From the NCBI GenBank assembly GCA_963210315.1, contig OY723302.1, forward strand, positions 1,426,001 through 1,490,000: a stretch of DNA of 64,000 nucleotides, written 5' to 3'. The notes beneath the pieces are model-generated. The model did no database searches. It was not told the origin of the DNA and worked only from the letters and a program-made list of their open reading frames with translations. Within the stretch, counting starts at the first letter, position 1; every line of letters starts with the position of its first letter. Source of the stretch: Rhynchopus euleeides (Eukaryota > Euglenozoa > Diplonemea > Diplonemida > Diplonemidae). The translations under genes and the position numbers were made by a program. This document shows positions 28,298 to 38,788 of the stretch, piece after piece.

Positions 28298-30685
28298 ATG
28301 TATGGCACCGCTGTGCTCAGCCACCTCCTGGCTGTCGCCCTCCCTGTTGTCATCACGGTGAGCTTCAACTCGGGAGCCCCCCACTACATCGCGTACCACC
28401 AAGACGCGGAGCCTGTCGAGATCTGCGACTGGCTCTCCAGCTGCGCCTCACCCGCATGGCACGACTCCAACAACACCCTGCGCTGCACGTGGACGAACGT
28501 GACAGAATCGAACACCACTGAGACTCATGTGGTATACGACCCCGTTGTAACAGCGACAACCACCCTGTCGCTTCTCGGGGAGAACGGGACCGACGTCCCT
28601 CCTGAATGTCCAATGGTGAACAACACCTGGGCTGGGCCAGACGCTTTACGCATTGTCGGAGGGCTGGTGTACCCTGTGCCCGCTGCAGCCTCTGCGTGCT
28701 GTCTGGTGATCAGCTGGTTCAAAACCCCATCCCCCCTTGTCCGCTACATCGGGATGGCCTCCACCACCCTCGCCGCCGCATGCTGCCTGGTCCTGATGAT
28801 TCTCTACGCTGCCCGCCCGGTCATCCTGGGGTCAGGCTGGGAGGTGGCGATCCAATCCCCCGGCACGTGGGTCGCTGTCCGGACCTGCTTCGCCCTCGCC
28901 ACCATGTCGGCGTCACGCTGGGACTGCCACCACTGGACACTCATGCTCTGCTGGTTCCTTCACGTGCTGGTCTGCCAGCTATGCCTTGGTGCCGCCCTGC
29001 TGTCGCCACCTCTGGCTGCAGTACACCGCATCCAATCCACAGGAGAGTGGGGCTTTGCCCTCAGCACCGCTGCTGTCCACTGCATCCTGTGGCCTGCGGC
29101 GCTGAGCCTCAGCAGTAGCACCTCCACCTCAAATAGATGCGTCCTCCTCTTAGGACCAGGCGCCTTCGCCATCCTGACCGCGGTCTACTTCGGAACCACC
29201 CCCACGCACACCCCGTTCACCTCCTTCTGGCTTCCTCTCGGCAACCCCGATACGTTGGGGTTCTGGAGTGTGGTGTCCCCCATGATTGTGCCGTTCCTCC
29301 TCGGTAGCCTTCTCCCGGGTGGTAGCGAGGAGACGCCTCCATGGCAGGGACGCACTCCGCTGTGCACTGCAGAGGGTAGTGTGGACGCGTTGGAGATGGT
29401 ATCCGCCTGCAGCAGCAGCGAAGAGAGTGACAGCGACGAGTTGGAGGATGAGGTGGAGGAAGAGGAGGAGGGGCCAGGTGGGTGGGACGACGGGGATGCG
29501 GGTGACGGGATGCCGGTGTCGCTGCGCCTCCCCACGGGTGACGTCGCGGTGGTGTGCGTTGCGGAGAGGGCCTCCCTGGGGGATCTGCGGCGGCGGGCCC
29601 TGCGCGAGGTGCTGTCTGCAGCATCGGGGGGAGGGGGAAGCAGGGGCGACGGGACGGCGTGGCGCGTGCACCTGTCGTCGGGCGGGGTGCGCCTCCGTGG
29701 CCCTGCACACACGCCGCTGCACACCCTCACCCTCGAGAGCGGGTGCGTTGTGGAGGTGTGTGCCGAGGCACCGCCCACCCACCCCGCATCTGCCTCGGAT
29801 GCGCAGAGCGACCTGCTGCAAGCGGTGCGCGAAGGCGATGCGGCACGCACGGCACAGCTGCTGCGCAGCCAGGGTCGCTACCCCGACATGTTCCTCGACT
29901 CCGAAGACGTGTTCAACGATGTGTACGTGGAGATTCTCCCCGAAGCGCCCTCCGATGTGCTGCACACGCTGCTGCAACAGGCACGCCCCATCGATGCCTG
30001 CTCTGTGCTGCTGGTATTCAGGGACACCCCTAGGCTGCTTGCCTTGGCACGGCACTCCGGTGTGCTGCGTCGGCCCGCAGTGATGGCCTGTGTCGCAGAG
30101 GAGGCACAACCCTGGGAGCTGTACCGGCTGCAGCAGTGCACGCGGCGCAACCTGGGCTTCGGGGTCAGCCTGGGGGAGGCGGTGGTGGCCTACGGCCGAC
30201 ACAGTCTACCGTATGCGGGCCACCACAGGGTGTGCAGCACCCTGCAGACCTGGGGGATGGGTGTGCGGAGTGTGCCCCCTGCGGCCAGGAGTGCTCTGTT
30301 CGCGGAGGAGCCCCCCCTGTGGGTGCCGTGCCTGGCCTACTCGTCGCACCCGCTCTCTGCAGTGTTGCTGGCGTCGGGTGTGCCGCTGGGTGAGGTGCCC
30401 CAGGCGGTGACGGCGCTGCGTGTGGTGTGTGTGTACACTGCTGTGTGTGCGGTGTGTGTGGTGGGTGTGGCGTACGCCCATGCCGCCTTCCAGATGGTGG
30501 ACGACAACAGCGCGTGGATGACAGTCGTGTTCGTCGCCGTGTCGGGGCCTTTCTTCCTCTTCGACCTCCTGCCGGACTGGGTGCAGTGTGAGCTCGTCCG
30601 CCGGACACAGACCTGGTGGTCCCACGAAAGGCCAACCTCTGTAGAGCGGCTTCCTGATCTCCGCAACGGGTTGATGGAAGTGTGA
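28298..30685 (+). CDS. Receptor-array protein 3: 7TM-like, ubiquitin-like, ankyrin-like, 795 aa
   Basis: Same architecture as copy 1, starting MYGTAVL 13 nt after CCCAGCAG. The ectodomain is the most different part (NVT, NTT, NGT, NNT sites and a longer loop), and TM segments 3-7 and the acidic linker are also diverged. The Ub-like segment at about 29500-29765 is almost base-for-base identical to the other two copies. The C-terminus ends in a different frame (LRNGLMEV) from copies 1 and 2 because of an indel just before the stop. The frame is intact throughout. Confidence 0.8.
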   Translation: MYGTAVLSHLLAVALPVVITVSFNSGAPHYIAYHQDAEPVEICDWLSSCASPAWHDSNNTLRCTWTNVTESNTTETHVVYDPVVTATTTLSLLGENGTDVPPECPMVNNTWAGPDALRIVGGLVYPVPAAASACCLVISWFKTPSPLVRYIGMASTTLAAACCLVLMILYAARPVILGSGWEVAIQSPGTWVAVRTCFALATMSASRWDCHHWTLMLCWFLHVLVCQLCLGAALLSPPLAAVHRIQSTGEWGFALSTAAVHCILWPAALSLSSSTSTSNRCVLLLGPGAFAILTAVYFGTTPTHTPFTSFWLPLGNPDTLGFWSVVSPMIVPFLLGSLLPGGSEETPPWQGRTPLCTAEGSVDALEMVSACSSSEESDSDELEDEVEEEEEGPGGWDDGDAGDGMPVSLRLPTGDVAVVCVAERASLGDLRRRALREVLSAASGGGGSRGDGTAWRVHLSSGGVRLRGPAHTPLHTLTLESGCVVEVCAEAPPTHPASASDAQSDLLQAVREGDAARTAQLLRSQGRYPDMFLDSEDVFNDVYVEILPEAPSDVLHTLLQQARPIDACSVLLVFRDTPRLLALARHSGVLRRPAVMACVAEEAQPWELYRLQQCTRRNLGFGVSLGEAVVAYGRHSLPYAGHHRVCSTLQTWGMGVRSVPPAARSALFAEEPPLWVPCLAYSSHPLSAVLLASGVPLGEVPQAVTALRVVCVYTAVCAVCVVGVAYAHAAFQMVDDNSAWMTVVFVAVSGPFFLFDLLPDWVQCELVRRTQTWWSHERPTSVERLPDLRNGLMEV

Positions 30686-31691
30686 GGCAGGCCTGTAGCA
30701 GCCTCCTGTCGCAGTGGGACATGTGTGTGTCACGGCACTGCATTGCCACCGCATTGGTTGACGCTCTCCAGCGCACGGCACATGCAAGCTCTTCTGAATC
30801 CACCCACCTTCCCCCCTTCCTCATTGCCAGGAGTGGTCGGGTGTGTCTTTGGGGTTCTTGTTTCCTTCCGACTGGTGCTTCTGGAGGGGGGGACGCCGTG
30901 ATGTGAATCCTTGTACAAGTCATAATTGTCCTCTCCCGTATGGGGAGCAGGTGTGGCTCTATTTTGGGGGTATTTTGGCCGATTTTCGAAATCCTATTTT
31001 GGTTTTTTTGCACTTTTTTTGGGTGCTTTTTTGCACGATTTCTGTGCCTCAGACACAGATTTTGGTGTGATTTTTGCGCTATTTTGATTCACTCTGCCTG
31101 ACCGATGCATACGATTCGAAAAAATGGCGAAAAAATCGCTATCAACAACGGTGAACGAATGGAGGTAGATGGGGAAGTGGAAGGACACAGCACGCCCTCC
31201 CACTGCTCGCCACCTGTACACTACCTCTCTGTTCAAGGCGGTCAGTGCCTCTTGGTGCTGCACACAAATCACTGCTGCATCCCAGGGCGCCTTCCCTTGT
31301 GAGAATAGCGGAACCTCTGCGGTTGCAGTTTGGTGGTTGAGGCCGGCGGTGGTGACATCACTTTGGTGACTGTGATTCCTTCCCCCTGAGCTCGACCAGA
31401 TCCAGGTCGACCTGGTGCTGTGTGGCTCCTGGTGTGGTATCTCCTTGCTTCCTCGCACACATACACGTGGTTCCTCGCCACGGATGCCCACCAAGTCGAA
31501 CCCGAAACATGATCACGGGCCCACGACGACCCTTTCGAGATGTCATGGCCGCAAGCCCGCAAACCCGATCGCATTCGCAAGGTGGTTCGTCTCTTAGAGA
31601 TCAGTGCTCGGGCCCAGCCGAGGGTGCTGGAACCGATATGCCACAGCCCCGTACGCGCAAGGACTTGGCTCCAAGACCAGGCACAAGCCAC
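30686..31691. other. Intergenic, T-rich patch, no gene seen
   Basis: 30960-31090 is T-rich and low in complexity (TATTTTGGCC..., TTTTTTGCAC). From about 31150 GC content rises; minus-strand frames there show no recognised domain. Confidence 0.45.
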
Positions 31692-31753
31692 AGGGGGGTC
31701 TGGGGGGCGGAGCCCCCCAGCCGCCGGAGGCCACGGTAGCGAACGTCTGTTGG
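31692..31753. repeat. Hairpin repeat H, copy 1
   Basis: Contains GGGGGGCGGAGCCCCCC (a 7-bp stem) inside a block ending GCCGGAGGCCACGGTAG. Copies at 31830-31891, 44632-44690 and 50500-50561. Upstream sequence (CGCAAGGACTTG) is also shared with copy 4. Confidence 0.75.
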
Positions 31754-31829
31754 CCTGGCTCCATAGTCGCATACGCTCAAGTACAACACAACTGACAGAT
31801 AGCGGCTATAATCATAGCACAGGTCGCAT

Positions 31830-31891
31830 GGGGGGGTCTGGGGGGCGGAGCCCCCCAGCCGCCGGAGGCCACGGTAGTGAACATCTGTTGG
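31830..31891. repeat. Hairpin repeat H, copy 2
   Basis: Same block as copy 1, only about 80 bp further on, ending CACGGTAGTGAACATCTGTT. Confidence 0.75.
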
Positions 31892-34255
31892 CTTGAGCTC
31901 GAGAGCAAGCCTCTCACACCACCGCCCTCCGACCCCCCTCTCCACCCCCAGGTGCAAAAATTTTTTGCATCCGGAAAATGTGTTCTTTTGAATGTTTGAG
32001 CACATCCAAGACCGGGAACATAAAATTTTTCTGCCAATACCAAGTAGGGTCACAATAAAATCCAAAAGAAAAAAGTGCAAAAAAATAGTGCAAAAAAATA
32101 TTTTTTCCCCAAATTCCTATTTTCATTCCGTGAAATAGATACACGCCTGATGGGGAGCCGCCCATATTTTCTCCCATATCAGGAATGAATCCCATATCCT
32201 CAATGAAGGTGAGCGACTTTGTGTCGATGATAGTGATGCGACTCTTTCAAAGTGACGCGCAGAGTCATGCCAGGGGGAAGTGACCTTGGGGAGGCACAAC
32301 AATGCTTGCGTGCGTTTGATCCCGTGTGTTGATCGACATCATTTTGTTTTGTTTCGTCAGTTCGGCGAGTCACCCCACAGGAGCTTCTCACTGTGCGGAT
32401 CCTTGCGAACACTTCACACGCCCGGCGGGACTGCGTATGTTGTGGGTATGTTGCGCATTCGTAAAACACCGACTGCCTTTGCACCCTCCTCTCTTGTGAT
32501 TCACCTGGCTGCAATAGTTTCCCTCTCCCTTCGTCTCTTTCCCGGGTATTAGTTTGGCCTTCTTTTGAGTCTTCTCGACGGATCCCGAAACCTGGTTTTC
32601 CTTGTTCTGAACTTGGTTCAAAGTTATCCGCTCGGGCGCTCCGCCCGAGCGCTACCTGCAGTCGAGACAAAAGCATGCCCGATGCTGCTTGTGGACGTTA
32701 TTCCCTTCCCCATTTTTTGCTTCTGTCTGGGTCCTCTTCGCCATTGCTCGGCCCCTGCTCCTGCAGAGGCCGGCGAGGTGAGGGGCGAAACCCGGTCGGA
32801 CAACCAGCCCAAACTAATACCCGGCTCTTTTTCGGGTGAGTCCACCGTCCCCGGTTTACCGGGGACGGTGGCCACCTGTGGTGCAGCGTCATGATTTTGG
32901 CTTCTCTCTTTCTGTGAGAGGCCAAGGCGTACCATATGACTCTCCACCTTCTTCTTTGGTGTTTCTGGGATGGCGCAGTCGTTGCGAGCAGGGTGCCAAA
33001 AGCTCACCCCTTTTGCAGTGACTGTGGCAAGACCCGGTGGCTGGATTGTCGCCCTTCTGGATGAACACAACTAATCACAAGTGCATATTGGCAATGTTGG
33101 ATTCGCGGGACGGCATCGAACAGAAGTCCGGAGAACGGGCGCTGCACGAGAGCCTGGCTGCTATCCACACGAAGTCACGACACATTGCAACTGTCTTTGT
33201 TATGTGCTGTTGACCCATGTCATGAAGCACTGTGATGACTTTCCCCCTTTGGCCAGAAGAAATTGTCTGAATTCAGAGATCCATACGGCGTTGCCAAGAA
33301 TTTCCACCCACCACAGGCACCGGCAGGCACCGACCCGTGTAGTGTGACATCGGCAACGATGTGGATCGTGCGTTTGTTTTGTCGCGCCGTGGTCTTTTTG
33401 TGGGCCGCTGGCCGATGCGAGATCCATAGTCTCTCTTTACCCCCCCCCCCACTCTTTTTTTGATTTTGTGGAAGCGTCAACGCATCATCAAGGAAGGGGG
33501 AATCGCGTTTGCTTCGCTCAACCCCCCCTGCCACCCCTTCTTGGGTGGTTCGCCCAATCGACCCCCCCCCCCCCCCCCCGTCCCCCGCCGCGGTGCACCT
33601 TTCGCCTTCACGCACAGGAGGCCTGCACCCGGAGACTGCGGGGATACTGTTTCGTTGGTATCTAGGAGGGAGGGGCGCCACCTGGTTCCATACATCCTCA
33701 GCTCACACCCGATGAGGGCACCCGGGCAGGGTGTGGTGTGTTTGCGCCCAACAACGTTTGCGAGGGTCTTCTCTTTGGGACCCGCAACATCACCCCGCCT
33801 GCCCGACCCCAAGAGGTGCACACACCCCGTTGCGGTGGGGATCTGCCACTCGATGCCCCCACCCACCCCCCCTCCGACGACGACGAGCTATCTGAAGCTT
33901 TTCGACAGTTGAAACCCCTCCTGACGACGAAACGGAGATCTGAAAACCGCACCCCGCGCACGCAGGGCTCAGAATCCCTTTCTCCCCCCCTCTTTTGATC
34001 CGCACACCCCGCCAATCGGCCCTCTGCCCCGTCGCATCGCTGTGCCGAACACTCCCACACACAAGCAAAACTTGAAAGTTCCGCAGGAGTTTACGCATTC
34101 TTAAACCTTGAGACCAAGACAAAGCTGTGCCGAACACTTCACAGCATCACTGCACTCACCACCCACCCCACCCACCCCACCACCCTGCCCTCAGCATTGC
34201 AAAGGAACTCCCTACACCAACCCCCACCCAGCAGGAAACCCAGATCTGAGGCATC
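31892..34255. other. Long intergenic region with hairpins, no gene supported
   Basis: T/A-rich to about 32200. At 32345-32425 lies an inverted member of the repeat also seen at 16290 and 41015. Two perfect hairpins: CGCTCGGGCG around 32629-32651 (10-bp stem) and CCACCGTCCCCGG around 32842-32871 (13-bp stem). At 33471-33490 the short motif GAAGCGTCAACGCATCATCA recurs from 39127 (inverted). The C-rich leader ending CCCAGCAG at 34234 belongs to the next gene. Confidence 0.5.
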
Positions 34256-35284
34256 ATGGAGACGTATGAGCTCGTGTGCATCGCAGTGGGGGGCGGGCTG
34301 GCCTTCCTGCTCCTGCTCAGCCAGCTGTGCGTGTGGTGCAGGTCACGGAGCGGGCCATCCGTGCAGGGTAAGCACTACCTTATCACGGGGGGCAGCCAAG
34401 GCCTCGGCAGGAGCATGGCGCTCCAGCTGGCTTGGGGCGGCGCCCGGGTGACCATCGCAGCAAGGGGCAAGGAGGCGGCGGAGGAGACGGCGCGCCTTGC
34501 AGCCCTGGGGCCCGAGGGGGGTTCTGCGCGGGACAGGCAGCGGCTCCTGTCTAAGATCCCCCCTGTGAAGGTGGTTCTCGGGGATGTGACGGACTGTGCC
34601 GCTGTCAAGCACATCGCGGAGAAGGCCGTCGAGGATTCGGGTCCGATCGATGTGCTCATCCCTTGCGCCGGGGCTGCGCTGACCGGGAGGTTCTTCGATC
34701 GCGAGTTGAGCGACTACAAGAGGTCGATGGACCTGAACTACTTCGGGTCGCTGAATGTCGTCTACGAGGTGCTCCCAGCGATGCTGGCGAGAGGCTCGGG
34801 TTCCGTTTGCATCGTCTCGTCTACCCTGGCGCTCACAAGCTATGAAGGTTATGCTGCTTACGCCCCGACCAAGTATGCGCTCCGTGGCCTCGCTGACACA
34901 CTGAGAAACGAAACCTCAGGGACAGGCGTCTCCGTGCACATCGCCTACCCGCCAGGAATGCGCACCCCCGGGTTTGAGGTGGAGGAGCGTTCAAAGCCCC
35001 CGGCGTGCCGTGAGATCGAGTCGGGGGACACGGTGTACGCCCCTGAGGCTGTGGCCAGGTCGATCTTGGGGTCGCTGCGTTGCGGGGATTACAACATCTA
35101 CTGCGGTGCAGCGGATGTCGGCATTCTGGGGGTTGCGGCGAATGGGATGGCGCCCAGGGTGAACCCCGTGCGTGACTTCTTCTTCCTCCCGTGGCTGGTG
35201 CTGATCGCATGGGCGGTGAGGTCTGGTTGGGACACCTCGTCGAAAAAGCACCGCAGCAAGCCCGCAGGCAACTCCCGGTTGTAG
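34256..35284 (+). CDS. KDSR: 3-ketodihydrosphingosine reductase (SDR family), 342 aa
   Basis: Reduces 3-ketodihydrosphingosine to dihydrosphingosine with NADPH, the second step of sphingolipid synthesis on the ER. An N-terminal TM segment (about 7-27) precedes the Rossmann fold with the nucleotide motif TGGSQGLG (about 43-50), then the NYFGSLN region (about 161), the active Ser in IVSSTLAL (about 188) and YAPTK (about 201-205). The substrate-loop sequence PPGMRTPGFEVEE closely follows the PPDxxTPGF pattern of KDSR/TSC10 rather than other SDRs. A C-terminal hydrophobic stretch (DFFFLPWLVLIAWAV) and a basic Lys/Arg tail complete the usual length. The ATG is 22 nt after a CCCAGCAG acceptor. Confidence 0.85.
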   Translation: METYELVCIAVGGGLAFLLLLSQLCVWCRSRSGPSVQGKHYLITGGSQGLGRSMALQLAWGGARVTIAARGKEAAEETARLAALGPEGGSARDRQRLLSKIPPVKVVLGDVTDCAAVKHIAEKAVEDSGPIDVLIPCAGAALTGRFFDRELSDYKRSMDLNYFGSLNVVYEVLPAMLARGSGSVCIVSSTLALTSYEGYAAYAPTKYALRGLADTLRNETSGTGVSVHIAYPPGMRTPGFEVEERSKPPACREIESGDTVYAPEAVARSILGSLRCGDYNIYCGAADVGILGVAANGMAPRVNPVRDFFFLPWLVLIAWAVRSGWDTSSKKHRSKPAGNSRL

Positions 35285-36380
35285 GGACCGGCCTGGGTTA
35301 CGGCTGCCTGCATTGGTTATCGGTCGGTCGCAGGTCTTTTTCTGGCGGGACCAGCAAAATATTTGGTTCGATTAAAATCACCATGGGTGTCTGAACGTGC
35401 CATGTGGAAAGCAAACCCTGAACCCAGAACAGTTGCCTACCGATCTCCTTAGATTCTTCAAGGCGCGTTTGAAGGGCAAGCAGCCAGTGTCTGTTTGAAA
35501 AGCTGAACGTGCCACGTTGTTGAAAATAAAAGGGAATCGGTTCGGCAGAATAAGAACGCGTGTTCATTATTGTGCTCCTTCTCCAGAGTGACGTGTCGTG
35601 CAGTGGCTGACGGCGCTTGTGAAATCCTTTGCCACGGTGTACCCCGGGTCAAAGGCAGTTGCTTGTTTGTTCATTCCCACTTTCAAGCCCGAAGCCCAGC
35701 TCAATTTTATCTATGGCGGGTACCCACAGTGCGGCTCCGCAGGCGTGTTTCCAGGTTTTCCTGCTGTCCTGTCGAACCTCGAACCTTCGAAGGACGTTCC
35801 AAACACGCCGAATGGCCCGAGCTTTAGGCACCCATCCGCATCACCCCCTCCTTCATTATCCGCTTCTGCTGGGTATGGCCACGCATGCTGCAGGCAGCAT
35901 ACCAACAGCAGAGGGTGTCATCATTCGCGCTTCAGGTTCGCAGCCTGTCCACCGCGTTGCCGCCACACTGAGATACCAGCAAAACATGGAAGTACAAACG
36001 GGGTAGAGCAAACGTGCAATTCTCTTCTGCGTTGCAGAATAAAAGCACCCCACCCCACCCTCCCCCCTGGGTTCCAAAGATCCTCGCTCCAAACCAGAGT
36101 CGGCGAGAGGAGGACGTAGTGTGGAAGGCTCGAAACGACGACACAACTAGTGACCCACCCCCCACGAGCTCCGGAGGGAGAACACAAGAATTGTGTGGCG
36201 CGGCCTTTCCAGAGGTACTACAAGGGGCTGCTGTTTTTTATTGCCATTTGCCGGCCCAGCCCTGGACAGAGGTGTTTACAGAGTGTAACACACCGCCAAG
36301 CTCACCTCACCACCACTCCACTCCACCCCCGCCCCTCCCCCATCCCACAGAGGAGCTCTTAGCTGCATCACCTGGGCACC
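35285..36380. other. Intergenic, no gene seen
   Basis: Unremarkable sequence; frames overlap in several phases with no domain. It ends with a CTC/CCC-rich tract and the acceptor CATCCCACAG at 36350, 30 nt before the next ATG. Confidence 0.5.
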
Positions 36381-37349
36381 ATGGGTGTCGCCGTGCAGAA
36401 GCAGCGCCCGTCCGGCTACCCAACGTATGGGGAGATCGCATGGGACTTCGTGATGCACATCACGCGCGGGCCGCTGATCCTCGCAGCGCTCACCTTCGCC
36501 GTGCAGCCGCACTACGTCACCTTCACCTCCTGGCTCGCAGAGCACTGGGAGATGTCGGACGCTGCAATCTTCGCCTTCCTTTCGACATTGATTCATTTCG
36601 CACTCTACGTCGGACTGGGGGGCTTCTCCCAGGTGCTGGACATGATGGGCGCACTCCCGGAGTACAAGCTGTACCGCACTGAGGCGATGCGCAACCCGCT
36701 GTCCATCTTCCTCAGGATGTGGGGCGAGGCGGCTGTGGGCATGCTGGTCGGGCCCTACATCGTCTACTCCCTCTACAACCACTTCGACTTCGAGAACACG
36801 GTGCTGTCTGGGAAGAACGCGGACCCCATCCCCGACTTCCTCACCGTGGCTGCCTGCTACGCCTTTGCGAAGGTGTGGAACTCTGTTGTGTTCTACTGGG
36901 CCCACCGGATGCTCCACCACGAGCTGCTGTACGCCGCTCTTCACAAGCAGCACCACACGCTTGTGGGCACCGTGGCATGGGGGGCTGAGTACATGCACCC
37001 CGTGGAGCAGATCTTCGCTGGCTACCTCCCCACGCTCGGCGGGATCCTGCTCTGCCGGACGCACCCCCTCCTCTTCCACATGTGGGTGGTGTGCCGCATG
37101 CACCAGACCTACGAAGCGCACGCCGGGTATTCCTTCCACGGCACTCTCCTGTATAAGCTGGGCCTGACTTACTCCGACGATGTCATCTTCCACGACTTCC
37201 ACCACACCGTCAACAAGGGCAACTACTCCGTCCCGTGGGTCGACGCCCTGTTCGGCACGATGGACACCTGGGTCGAGGGTGGTGGCGTGGAGGGCTACCT
37301 CCAGAAGGGCCGTGACGAGAGGGCGAAGGTCGCCGCGAAGAAGGACTAA
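36381..37349 (+). CDS. Fatty acid hydroxylase superfamily (sterol/sphingolipid di-iron oxidase) 1, 322 aa
   Basis: ER membrane di-iron oxygenase family that includes C4-methylsterol oxidase, C5-sterol desaturase and sphinganine hydroxylase. His boxes are present: HRMLHH (about 174), HKQHH (about 188-192), and HDFHH (about 271-275) followed by GNY; EYMHPVE and the H in YEAHAGYSFH complete the pattern. Hydrophobic segments lie at about 36-60, 68-95 and 115-140. The arrangement is closest to C4-methylsterol oxidase by eye, but a sphingolipid role would fit the neighbouring KDSR. A paralogue lies at 43157. ATG in strong context CACCATGG. Confidence 0.82.
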   Translation: MGVAVQKQRPSGYPTYGEIAWDFVMHITRGPLILAALTFAVQPHYVTFTSWLAEHWEMSDAAIFAFLSTLIHFALYVGLGGFSQVLDMMGALPEYKLYRTEAMRNPLSIFLRMWGEAAVGMLVGPYIVYSLYNHFDFENTVLSGKNADPIPDFLTVAACYAFAKVWNSVVFYWAHRMLHHELLYAALHKQHHTLVGTVAWGAEYMHPVEQIFAGYLPTLGGILLCRTHPLLFHMWVVCRMHQTYEAHAGYSFHGTLLYKLGLTYSDDVIFHDFHHTVNKGNYSVPWVDALFGTMDTWVEGGGVEGYLQKGRDERAKVAAKKD

Positions 37350-37584
37350 ACTGGGGGGGGTCGAAGCAAGACGAAGAGAACACGTGATGTTGGTGGGGGA
37401 GGGAGGTGAGTCAATGAGTCACTACCCCAGGCAGCAGGAAATATTGGGCGTTTTTCCCCCCTCTAAATTTGGGCAACAATTCCGGGCAGCAAAAAAGGGT
37501 GATTCATCCACAGCGTGCTGCGGGGGAATTGCCTTAGACTTGTTGTGCACGGATTTGGCAGCCCGAATTTTATTTGTTTCGATT
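37350..37584. other. 3' flank shared with the paralogue
   Basis: The first about 24 bases after the stop (CTGGGGGGGGTCGAAGCAAG) are identical to the 3' flank of the second hydroxylase, then the two diverge. Confidence 0.6.
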
Positions 37585-37692
37585 GGGGGTCTTCGCTACG
37601 GGGTGATCGTCAGTGCATTTTGGTGCATTTCCTGTTGAATTGGCTGAAAACTGACGGAGATTGACGAAGAATAACGACCAGCGAAGACCCCC
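37585..37692. mobile_element. MITE-like element, copy 3 (TSD ATT)
   Basis: 108 bp, ends GGGGGTCTTCGCT and AGCGAAGACCCCC, flanked by ATT at 37582-37584 and 37693-37695. It is in the opposite orientation to the copies at 7343, 16024 and 41181. Confidence 0.88.
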
Positions 37693-38788
37693 ATTGTCAG
37701 GGGGGTGCGTGTCTTCTCCCTCGCTCTCTAGCCCTTCGCTGTCGACTTGGAACGACCGTGCCTCCCCTCCCCTCACCCATTACCTCCACCACCCCCACCC
37801 CGAGAAACGTTTCGAATAGTTATGACCGGGGGGGAGGGGGGGGAGGTAACCAGAGAGTTGTAATCACCAGCAACGATGCAAACCGTGTCGCATCTCTTTC
37901 CTCTGGTTCCTGTTTGCGGTGCAGTCCTTCTTTCTTTCTCTCTCTCTAACTGATGTGTTTTCGCGCCGGGCCTTGTTAGTTCGTCTTTTGTGTTGGTCGG
38001 CATGAAGGGGAGGCCATAATCCATCCAGTGGTAGCATCACGGCACTGTCCGATCGGACAACCGTAGATACCAGGGACGAGAAATGGGTGTTCCTCTCGCC
38101 GACCAATGTTGTGGATGTGATGCCTTTGCCCTGCAGGCTGGGGAGACAGGGCAACAGAGTGTGGCGGAGAGTGTGGCCACTGGCGCAGTTTGATACAGGG
38201 AGGGAAGGGGGTGCAGCGCATGGAGCCCCCGCGTTCTTTTCTCAATTGAGGGTCATCCCGGTGGGGGGCCGTCTCTCGGTGGATGATAATATCGGTTTTT
38301 ACTCGTTCCGAGTGGCGTGTCGTGTCGGGTGGTCGCGGAGTAATATATATAGGGAGGGAATCGCTATCTGCTGGAGGAAATGGCACTTCCCTATGGTGCA
38401 AAACCCGCCTGTCACAGAGCCTTGAGACAGCAGGTGTGGTGTCGACAGACAGCAGAGCGGTTCGATCATAAAACGAAATGGGATACTGGTGCCCCTGATT
38501 TACCCCTTTTTCACTACGCACAAACTACGCAATCTGGGGGGGGGGTCTCGCTTTTTGGTCCCCCCCCAGTTTTTTTTGGTCCCCCTTTCTGTGTGGCTAC
38601 TGAGACAGGACTGGAGGCACTGCGCTGACCGAGCAAAAAATTATTGCCAGAACTCACTATACACCGTACGAAAGAACGCACGACATGTGGGGCGGGACTC
38701 CAGAAACACCTGGGCAAGGTTGCCCCATGCCCAGAAACACCTGAGAAGGAAGTGAGTTCCAGGAGCCGCGTAGAACACCCTCGAGATT
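37693..38788. other. Intergenic, no gene seen
   Basis: CT-rich near 37930; TTTTCACTACGCACAAACTA at 38507 recurs at 39434. No coding frame supported. Confidence 0.45.

Noticed and set aside
27546..28361. 271-aa frame before receptor copy 3
   Set aside because: It runs into the conserved receptor leader and has no domain or composition match to other genes.
31438..31560. tRNA-like GGGTTCGA box on the minus strand
   Set aside because: No cloverleaf or A box could be fitted around it. I found no convincing tRNA in the window.
33738..33998. 86-aa frame with DDDELSEAFRQLK
   Set aside because: It begins without an ATG, spans a C-rich tract and shows no domain or acceptor.
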